Of a stretch of 28,394 bases of DNA, positions 23,399 through 28,394 are shown piece after piece. A program made the translations under genes and the position numbers. The stretch comes from Peptostreptococcaceae bacterium oral taxon 113 str. W5053. GTDB taxonomy: Bacteria > Bacillota > Clostridia > Tissierellales > Peptoniphilaceae. The first letter of the stretch is position 1; each line of letters opens with the position of its first letter. A model generated the notes under the pieces. It saw only the letters and a program-made list of their open reading frames with translations. It searched no databases and had not been told where the DNA came from. The stretch spans positions 1-28,394 of the forward strand of contig KI259844.1 in NCBI GenBank assembly GCA_000467935.1, written 5' to 3'.

Positions 23399-24223
23399 AT
23401 GAGCGAAAATTGTAGTCAAAGTTGCGAAACTTGTGATGAAACTTGTACGGACAGAAAAGCCCCCGATGTCTTTGCAAAAGAAAAGTTGCATGAGTTCAGT
23501 CGGGTTAAGAAAGTGTATGCGGTGGTCAGCGGAAAAGGAGGAGTGGGTAAATCCTTAGTGACGGCTCTTTGTGCTGTAGCTATGCGAAAAGAAAGGTATC
23601 GAGTGGCTGTATTGGATGCAGATATTACAGGACCTTCTATGCCCAAAGCATTCGGGTTAAAGGACAAAGCCAAAGCTACGCATTACGGAATTTTGCCGGA
23701 GACAAGTAAAACAGGAATTGATGTGATGTCCATCAATCTTTTGTTGGAGAGAGATACGGATCCTGTGGTTTGGAGAGGTCCTATGATTGCCGGTGTGGTG
23801 AAACAATTTTGGAGTGAAGTGATATGGCAAGATGAAGATTATATGTTTATTGATATGCCGCCTGGCACCGGAGATGTAGCCTTGACTGTATTTCAAAATC
23901 TACCGGTCGATGGAATTATTATTGTCACTTCTCCCCAGGAACTGGTTTCCATGATTGTGGAGAAGGCAGTGAAAATGGCGGAAAAAATGGATATTCCGGT
24001 TATAGGATTAGTGGAAAATCTATCTTACTTCCATTGCCCGGACAATGGAAAAGATTATAAAATTTTTGGAGACAGTCATATTGATGAAATCGCACAAAAA
24101 TATAATTTGCAAATTTTAGCAAAATTGCCCATCCAACCGGAAGTGGCGGCTCTTTGCGATCAGGGATGTATCGAGGATGCAGAACTTGGTCATATGAAGC
24201 AAATTGTAGAAATTTTAAAATAA
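23399..24223 (+). CDS. Mrp/NBP35-family P-loop ATPase (Fe-S cluster carrier type)
   Basis: A 274-residue cytoplasmic ATPase of the SIMIBI class. The N-terminal tail has four Cys (C5, C9, C12, C16; CX3CX2CX3C). The deviant Walker A SGKGGVGKS is near residue 46, followed by VLDADITGPSMP (switch I) and MFIDMPPGTGDVALT (switch II), all typical of the Mrp/Nbp35/ApbC group that carries and transfers Fe-S clusters. The bridging CPxC motif near the C-terminus is changed: after ENLSYFH there is CPDNG, with only one Cys. The start ATG 23399 lies 7-8 bases behind AAGGGGA; the earlier in-frame ATGs overlap the DUF134 gene. It is 23 bases behind DUF134 and 13 before the NifX-like gene. Confidence 0.9.
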   Translation: MSENCSQSCETCDETCTDRKAPDVFAKEKLHEFSRVKKVYAVVSGKGGVGKSLVTALCAVAMRKERYRVAVLDADITGPSMPKAFGLKDKAKATHYGILPETSKTGIDVMSINLLLERDTDPVVWRGPMIAGVVKQFWSEVIWQDEDYMFIDMPPGTGDVALTVFQNLPVDGIIIVTSPQELVSMIVEKAVKMAEKMDIPVIGLVENLSYFHCPDNGKDYKIFGDSHIDEIAQKYNLQILAKLPIQPEVAALCDQGCIEDAELGHMKQIVEILK

Positions 24224-24236
24224 AATAGGAGGGATT

Positions 24237-24608
24237 ATGAAAAGAATAGCATTTGCCTGTGATGGAGGATTTGTTTCTCCTCATTTTGGACATTGTGAGC
24301 ATGTATTGATTTACACAGTTGAGAACAAAACAATGGTTAAAGTTGAATCGATGGATTCGCCGGAACATCAACATGGAGCATTGCCGAATTTATTAAAAGA
24401 AAAAAACGTGGACTTGGTTATTGCCGGAGGAATGGGACAAGGTGCGGTGAATTTATTAAAAGAATATGGAATTGAAGTTATCACAGGAGCCAGAGGATTG
24501 GCACAAGAGGTTCTACAAAGTTATTTTGAAGGAACGTTAAAGTCTACCGGGACAATCTGTCAGCATTCCCACGAACACCATGAAAAAGGGGAGTGTCATC
24601 ACTCTTAA
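24237..24608 (+). CDS. NifX/NifB-C dinitrogenase iron-molybdenum cofactor-fold protein
   Basis: A 123-residue protein of the fold shared by NifX, NafY and the C-terminal part of NifB, which bind metal-sulfur clusters or cofactors. It has the family pattern MKRIAFACDGGFVSPHFGHCEHVLIY and VIAGGMGQGAVNLLKEYGIEVITGARG. The tail CQHSHEHHEKGECHHS is rich in His and Cys and could bind metal. No nitrogenase gene is near, so a role in nitrogen fixation is not indicated. Relatives next to Mrp ATPases include the orange protein of Desulfovibrio. AGGAGG lies just before the ATG. It is the last gene of the DUF134-Mrp operon, 13 bases behind Mrp. Confidence 0.88.
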   Translation: MKRIAFACDGGFVSPHFGHCEHVLIYTVENKTMVKVESMDSPEHQHGALPNLLKEKNVDLVIAGGMGQGAVNLLKEYGIEVITGARGLAQEVLQSYFEGTLKSTGTICQHSHEHHEKGECHHS

Positions 24609-24642
24609 ATTGCAAAGTATTAAAGTTTTGATGGAAGAATGA

Positions 24643-24671
24643 TTGACAAATGCTTTAATTTATGATATTCT
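24643..24671 (+). promoter_or_regulatory. promoter of the cold shock gene
   Basis: TTGACA (24643-24648, perfect), 17 bases, TATTCT (24666-24671, 4 of 6). The start would be near 24678, giving a 43-base leader. Confidence 0.75.
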
Positions 24672-24678
24672 TCATGAA

Positions 24679-24694
24679 GTAGAAGCGATTCTAC
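24679..24694 (+). promoter_or_regulatory. 5'-terminal hairpin with GCGA (GNRA) loop in the csp leader
   Basis: GTAGAA (24679-24684), loop GCGA, TTCTAC (24689-24694). It would form at the very 5' end of the cold shock mRNA, where such hairpins are known to slow decay; the ribosome binding site lies downstream and stays free. Confidence 0.5.
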
Positions 24695-24720
24695 AATAGA
24701 TATTTTTGGAGGATTTTTTA

Positions 24721-24924
24721 ATGACAAAGGGTACAGTAAAGTGGTTTAATGCTACAAAAGGTTATGGATTTATCTCTACTGAAGAAGAAGGCGACGTATT
24801 TGTTCACTACACAGCTTTGGAAGACACTGGTGAATTCAGAACTTTGGATGAAGGACAAGAAGTTGAATTCGAAATTGTTGAAGGCGAAAAAGGCCCTCAA
24901 GCTTCTAAGGTTGCGAAGTTATAA
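24721..24924 (+). CDS. cold shock protein (CspA family)
   Basis: A 67-residue single OB-fold RNA/DNA-binding protein that melts RNA structure at low temperature and acts as an RNA chaperone in growth. The family start MTKGTVKWFNATKGYGFIS contains RNP1 (KGYGFI), and RNP2 is DVFVHY. Length is normal. The ATG at 24721 follows TTGGAGG at a good distance; the ATG at 24706 is upstream of that site and not used. It has its own promoter, a hairpin-capped leader and a strong terminator, so it is a single-gene transcript. Confidence 0.97.
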   Translation: MTKGTVKWFNATKGYGFISTEEEGDVFVHYTALEDTGEFRTLDEGQEVEFEIVEGEKGPQASKVAKL

Positions 24925-24950
24925 TATAACCGATTTTCATTAGAAGTGTA

Positions 24951-24979
24951 AAAAAGCCCCTGGAACACAGGGGCTTTTT
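24951..24979. terminator. strong terminator after the cold shock gene
   Basis: AAAAAGCCCCTG (24951-24962) pairs perfectly with CAGGGGCTTTTT (24968-24979), loop GAACA. It has T runs on both strands, but no minus-strand gene ends here. Confidence 0.92.
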
Positions 24980-25008
24980 AACTATCCAAAATTATGAAGG
25001 AGTTAAAT

Positions 25009-25893
25009 ATGTCAAGAATCATTCGTGGATTTGATCGTTCCTTACGATTTCGTTTTATTTTTGCACAAACAAAAGAAATTGTGGAGGAAGCAAGAATTAT
25101 ACATCAAACATCAACAACGGCAACAGCGGCTATAGGAAGACTTTTAACTCAAGCTGTGATTATGGGAACCGAATTAAAAGGGGATAAAGATAGCTTGACT
25201 TTAACTTTACAAGGGAATGGACCTGCCGGGAAACTCATTGCTGTAGCCGATTCACATCATCATGTCAAAGGTTATTTGGAACATCCTGAAATTGAAATAC
25301 CAAGCAGGGAAGATCATAAATTGGACGTGGGTGCTTTTATAGGTCATCAGGGTGTTTTAAGCGTGGTTCGTGACTACGGCTTAAAAGAACCTTATCAAGC
25401 GAAATCGCCAATCGTATCCGGAGAAATTGCTGAAGATTTTGCTTATTATTATGCTAATAGTGAACAGATTCCGACATTTCTCGTATTAGGAGTTTTGGTA
25501 GATACAGATTATTCGGTAAAAGCGGCAGGTGGATTATTAATCCAAGCTATGCCGGGAGTCAAAGATGAAGAGTTTTCTGATTTGGAAGAATGTGTACACA
25601 ATCTTCCCGGATTTTCCAATCTATTGGCTGATCTTTCCATGGAGGATATTTTATCCCGATATTTTGCAAAAATGGATTTTGAAGTATTGGCTGAGGATGG
25701 CGCTTCTTATCATTGTGATTGCAGTGAAGAAAAAGTTCGTCGGGCATTGAAGAGTATCGGAAATGATGAGCTAAAAAGTTTGCAAGAAGAAAACGAGAAT
25801 ACGGAAGTGGTCTGTGAGTTTTGTAATACAAAATACAGTTATACCAAAGAAGACCTTCAAATTTTTATGGAAGAGAGGGGGACAAAAGAATGA
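25009..25893 (+). CDS. hslO: Hsp33 redox-regulated chaperone
   Basis: A 294-residue cytoplasmic holdase that is switched on by oxidation. The start MSRIIRGFDRSLRFRF is typical. The C-terminal redox switch has the four zinc-binding cysteines as CDC (YHCDCSEEKVRRAL) and CEFC (VVCEFCNTKYSY), in the family pattern CXC...CX2C. I choose ATG 25009 because AAGGAG (24997-25002) lies 6 bases before it; the ATG at 24994 overlaps that site. It shares 4 bases with hisS (ATGA). No promoter is clear between the csp terminator and this gene, only about 30 bases. Hsp33 makes sense in an anaerobe facing oxygen bursts. Confidence 0.95.
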   Translation: MSRIIRGFDRSLRFRFIFAQTKEIVEEARIIHQTSTTATAAIGRLLTQAVIMGTELKGDKDSLTLTLQGNGPAGKLIAVADSHHHVKGYLEHPEIEIPSREDHKLDVGAFIGHQGVLSVVRDYGLKEPYQAKSPIVSGEIAEDFAYYYANSEQIPTFLVLGVLVDTDYSVKAAGGLLIQAMPGVKDEEFSDLEECVHNLPGFSNLLADLSMEDILSRYFAKMDFEVLAEDGASYHCDCSEEKVRRALKSIGNDELKSLQEENENTEVVCEFCNTKYSYTKEDLQIFMEERGTKE

Positions 25894-27191
25894 TTACAAA
25901 TCCATCTACATTAGCCGGCTTTATGGAACTGTTGCCGGAAGATCAAATTGTGATGAACACAATGAAAAACATCATTCAAAGAACTTATGAAAAATATGGA
26001 TTCTTACCCTTGGATACACCGGTTATTGAAAAATCTGAAGTGCTTTTGGCAAAGGGTGGCGGAGATACGGAAAAACAAATTTATCGTTTTAAAAAAGGGA
26101 CAAGTGACCTGTCTTTACGTTTTGATTTAACGGTACCCCTGGCAAGATATGTGGCACAACATTTTTCCGAATTGAACTTTCCTTTTCGCAGATATCAAAT
26201 TGGCAAAGTATACCGGGGAGAACGAGCGCAAAGAGGTCGTTTTCGTGAATTTTATCAATGTGATGTGGATATCATCGGAAACGGAAAATTAAATATATTA
26301 AATGATGCGGAATTACCGGCAATTATTCATGAAATTTTTACAAAATTCGGGTTTAAAGATTTTGTTTTTCATATCAATAATCGTAAAATTTTAAATGGAT
26401 TTTTCCATGATTTGGGCATTAAAAAGCCATCCGAAGTTCTTCGGATTATCGATAAATTGGATAAAATTGGCGAAGAGAATGTCCGTGAAGAATTAAAAGA
26501 GATTTTTATTGAAGAAAATGTAATAGAACAATTGATGAATTTTATTCGTATTCAAGGAAATAATGAAGAAATCTTAGCTCAATTAAAAGAAATGCCTTGC
26601 CAAGATGAAGAATTTAAAGCAGGGGTTCGTGATTTGGAAATCGTATACCATGGAATTTTGGATTTCGGAGTAAGCGCCAAATATATCGCTTTAGATTTAA
26701 AAATTGCTCGAGGATTGGATTATTATACGGGAACCGTTTATGAAACCTTCTTGACCGGTTATGAATCCATCGGCAGCGTTTGTTCCGGTGGAGCTTATGA
26801 AAATTTAGCGTCCAATTATACAACACAAAAACTACCCGGTGTGGGTATATCTATCGGGTTAAGCAGACTCTATTATCAACTCAATGAAGTCAGACTTCTT
26901 AAATTCCCCATTGAAAACCATTTAAAAGCGCTAATAGTTCCTATGGGTACAGCGGAATCGGATTGTATTATTTTAGCTCAAAAACTTCGTCAAGCGGACA
27001 TTATTACTCAGGTTTATCTGGAAGGCGGTAAAACGGGCAAGAAGTTTAACTACGCGGATAAATTAAATGTGCCCTGGGTTGTGGTTGTTGGTGAAGAGGA
27101 AATTAATGAAGGAAAATATTCTTTAAGGAATATGGAAAATGGAGAACAAGAAAAATTATCTTTAAACGAATTAATTGAAAAATTAAAATAA
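25890..27191 (+). CDS. hisS: histidyl-tRNA synthetase
   Basis: A 433-residue class II synthetase. Motif 2 is FRRYQIGKVYRGERAQRGRFREFYQCDVDIIG, the His-specific motif is ARGLDYYTGTVYE, motif 3 is GVGISIGLSRLYY, and the C-terminal anticodon-binding domain (from about residue 340, LKALIVPMGTAESD) is complete. The anticodon domain and intact His-binding motif argue for a charging enzyme and against the HisZ regulatory paralogue. The ATG overlaps the hslO stop (ATGA), so translation is coupled; no T-box lies between. A strong terminator follows. The insertion between motif 2 and the ARGLDYYTG motif makes it a little longer than the E. coli type. Confidence 0.95.
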   Translation: MITNPSTLAGFMELLPEDQIVMNTMKNIIQRTYEKYGFLPLDTPVIEKSEVLLAKGGGDTEKQIYRFKKGTSDLSLRFDLTVPLARYVAQHFSELNFPFRRYQIGKVYRGERAQRGRFREFYQCDVDIIGNGKLNILNDAELPAIIHEIFTKFGFKDFVFHINNRKILNGFFHDLGIKKPSEVLRIIDKLDKIGEENVREELKEIFIEENVIEQLMNFIRIQGNNEEILAQLKEMPCQDEEFKAGVRDLEIVYHGILDFGVSAKYIALDLKIARGLDYYTGTVYETFLTGYESIGSVCSGGAYENLASNYTTQKLPGVGISIGLSRLYYQLNEVRLLKFPIENHLKALIVPMGTAESDCIILAQKLRQADIITQVYLEGGKTGKKFNYADKLNVPWVVVVGEEEINEGKYSLRNMENGEQEKLSLNELIEKLK

Positions 27192-27199
27192 ATCTTCTG

Positions 27200-27224
27200 A
27201 AGCCGAGAAAAACTCGGCTTTTTT
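27200..27224 (+). terminator. terminator after hisS
   Basis: AAGCCGAG (27200-27207) pairs with CTCGGCTT (27213-27220), loop AAAAA, followed by TTTT. It ends the hslO-hisS transcript 9 bases beyond the stop. Confidence 0.9.
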
Positions 27225-27480
27225 AGTGAAAAATTTAAACTAAATCAGAAGATGAATTTTCGGGTAGAATGACCATAGTCAATAGTTTTTGAACAAAGCT
27301 TAAAACTATTAGACGAGGCTATACATTAAAGATTAACAAAAAAAGGAAGTAGCTCTAAAGAGCTGATTTATCAGTTTTTATGCAAATGTCTGTATACTTA
27401 TCGTGCTTGCTCATATACGAATAATATGAGAACAGTATTGAGGATGGGTTATCATATGAGTTGGCTGAATTTTTCAGATA
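27225..27480. other. AT-rich intergenic stretch without a supported gene
   Basis: I see no gene with a start signal here. AATAGTTTT (27281-27289) and AAAACTATT (27302-27310) form a 9-bp hairpin with a 12-base loop, and AGCTC/GAGCT (27351-27364) a small one; neither is followed by a T run close enough to be a clear terminator. A 20-codon open frame from the ATG near 27427 (MRTVLRMGYHMSWLNFSDNI) has no ribosome binding site. Confidence 0.4.
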
Positions 27481-27484
27481 ATAT

Positions 27485-27513
27485 TTGACAAATAAAGGGG
27501 AAAGGAATAAAAT
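27485..27513 (+). promoter_or_regulatory. promoter of the TetR gene
   Basis: TTGACA (27485-27490, perfect), 17 bases, TAAAAT (27508-27513, 5 of 6). The start point near 27520 falls inside the operator that follows. Confidence 0.8.
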
Positions 27514-27528
27514 GATAACTAAGTTATC
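27514..27528. promoter_or_regulatory. TetR-type operator at its own promoter
   Basis: GATAACTAAGTTATC: 7-base perfect arms around a central A, directly behind the -10 box and covering the start point. A near-identical sequence lies ahead of the next gene at 28235-28262, which supports a specific binding site. Confidence 0.75.
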
Positions 27529-27573
27529 TAAAATGTTGACGATATTAATCGGCAGCTAAGGGGGGGTGAGAGA

Positions 27574-28197
27574 ATGACAGATGCGAGTGGATTTGAGTTA
27601 ACTCATAAAAAAATTATAGAGAGTGGAAAACTGAATTTCTTAAATTATGGGTTTGAGCGTGCAAATTTAAGAAAAATATGTAAAGATGCAGGTGTTACAA
27701 CGGGTGCTTTTTATCGTCATTTTGAAGATAAAGAAGATTTATTTGTTGCTTTGGTTGAACCATTGGCAAAAGAGCTTCTGGGGTTTTATAACAAATTTGA
27801 AGAAGAGGCTTTTAAAAGTATAGATAGAGATGAATTTCATAGTTTAGCTGAAATTAATGTAGCTGGATCAACAGAAACAGCGTTATATTTATTTGAGAAT
27901 AAAGGAATATTTGAGCTTTTAATTTACAAAGCTTATGGAACAAAATATGATAATTTTATCGAGAAATTAGTTGAGTTTGAAGATGAAAATCGAAAAAAGA
28001 TATTTCAAATAATTATGTTTAAGAATGAACGACTTATTGAAATTCCCGAACCGGCAATTCATTTACTGAATCATGCTTATATAAACACTTTATGTGAGAT
28101 TGTGATTCATTCTAAAACAAAGGATGAAATTAAGATAAATTCAAAAATAGTTGCAGAATTTTTCAATGACGGTTGGAGGAAATTGCGAGGATTCTAA
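27574..28197 (+). CDS. TetR-family transcriptional regulator
   Basis: A 207-residue regulator. The N-terminal helix-turn-helix is at about residues 25-50 (ANLRKICKDAGVTTGAFYRHF, then EDKEDLFVALV), the standard TetR start. The C-terminal ligand-binding part is helical and has no recognisable signature, so the effector is unknown. The ATG follows GGGGGGTGAG. Its promoter carries a palindrome on the start point, so it should repress itself, and a double copy of that site precedes the next gene, which is the likely target. The gene is more AT-rich than the synthetase genes upstream, which may hint at a different origin. Confidence 0.93.
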   Translation: MTDASGFELTHKKIIESGKLNFLNYGFERANLRKICKDAGVTTGAFYRHFEDKEDLFVALVEPLAKELLGFYNKFEEEAFKSIDRDEFHSLAEINVAGSTETALYLFENKGIFELLIYKAYGTKYDNFIEKLVEFEDENRKKIFQIIMFKNERLIEIPEPAIHLLNHAYINTLCEIVIHSKTKDEIKINSKIVAEFFNDGWRKLRGF

Positions 28198-28234
28198 AGG
28201 ATGAAGGCATTCAGCTCCAAATTTTTACTAAGAA

Positions 28235-28262
28235 GATAACTAAGTTAGCTAATCGAGTTATC
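28235..28262. promoter_or_regulatory. double TetR operator ahead of the downstream gene
   Basis: GATAACTAAGTTAGC (28235-28249) matches the upstream operator in 14 of 15 bases, and GCTAATCGAGTTATC (28248-28262) matches in 11 of 15; the two overlap by 2 bases. The outer arms GATAACT and AGTTATC are intact. A TAAAAT box at 28267-28272 lies just behind, with TTAGCT (28245-28250) as a weak -35 inside the site, so binding here would block that promoter. Confidence 0.7.
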
Positions 28263-28322
28263 AAAATAAAATTTAACTACCTAAGGGTGTTAAAGATAAA
28301 AAATTTTTAGGAGGGATAAAGA

Positions 28323-28394
28323 ATGAAATTAAAAGACATTGTACAAATTGCAGTTTTAACGGTTATTGGATTTGCTATTGGAATGGCTGTTTCA
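28323..28394 (+). CDS. start of a membrane protein, cut by the window end
   Basis: Only the first 24 codons are present. ATG 28323 follows AGGAGG at a good distance. The start MKLKDIVQIAVLTVIGFAIG and the following MAVS is a short polar head leading into a hydrophobic helix, as in ECF transporter S components such as the MptD-like group, which are often placed next to TetR genes; with so little sequence this is only a suggestion. The double operator ahead makes it the probable target of the TetR protein. Confidence 0.55.
   Translation, partial: MKLKDIVQIAVLTVIGFAIGMAVS

Noticed and set aside
24237..24608. Nitrogen fixation role of the NifX-like gene
   Set aside because: No nifH, nifD, nifK, nifE or nifN nearby; such NifX-fold proteins are common in anaerobes that do not fix nitrogen.
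25890..27191. HisZ regulatory subunit
   Set aside because: The His-binding motif and the anticodon-binding domain are complete, which fits a charging HisRS.
27512..27559. 15-codon open frame before tetR, a possible leader peptide
   Set aside because: Its ATG lies on the -10 box and operator, upstream of the predicted transcription start near 27520, so it would not be in the mRNA.
1..28394. CRISPR arrays, tRNA or rRNA genes, insertion sequences
   Set aside because: I looked for regularly spaced repeats, cloverleaf sequences and transposase-like proteins and found none.

Overview
The window looks like a chromosomal segment of a low-GC, Gram-positive anaerobe of the Bacillota, most likely a Clostridia/Tissierellia-type organism. 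Evidence for this: two T-box leaders in front of aminoacyl-tRNA synthetase genes, strong AGGAGG ribosome binding sites, pyruvate phosphate dikinase with its regulatory kinase, rubredoxin, several flavodoxin/ferredoxin proteins, an ECF-type vitamin S component, and an AT-rich codon choice. I cannot fix the genus from the sequence alone.

Layout. 1-2.4 kb: an accessory, partly decayed block of membrane proteins of unknown function, including one gene broken by a stop and a frameshift. 2.5-6.5 kb (minus strand): a tightly overlapping folate operon, queD/PTPS-folE2-folP-folK::folC, with a 52-residue rubredoxin and a terminator behind it. There is no folB; the PTPS-like protein carries the double motif expected of an enzyme that can replace it. 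6.5-10 kb (plus): an EFR1-type flavodoxin/ferredoxin, T-box plus trpS, a metallo-beta-lactamase-fold protein and a flavodoxin. 10-11.4 kb: two eroded genes around a short FUSC-like membrane protein. 11.4-14.3 kb: coenzyme A supply, with a pantothenate-type ECF S component and coaX on the minus strand divergent from coaBC on the plus strand. 14.5-18.1 kb: a 92-bp element with perfect 21-bp inverted ends, then ppdK and its regulatory protein. 18.2-22.9 kb: promoter, T-box and valS, a 49-residue membrane peptide coupled to a CPBP protease, and a methyltransferase. 22.9-24.6 kb: a three-gene unit of a DUF134 DNA-binding protein, a Mrp/NBP35 ATPase and a NifX-fold protein, all with Cys/His-rich tails, behind a good promoter and a perfect palindrome. 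24.6-27.2 kb: cold shock protein, hslO and hisS. 27.2 kb to the end: an AT-rich TetR regulator with a near-perfect operator at its own promoter and a matching double site before the next membrane-protein gene, which runs off the window.

Most of the window is housekeeping metabolism in short operons with clear promoters and terminators. The less ordinary parts are the FolB-less folate operon with a FolK-FolC fusion, the Cys-rich DUF134/Mrp/NifX unit, the TetR operator pair, the inverted-repeat element downstream of coaBC/ppdK, and a cluster of eroded small genes between the conserved operons.
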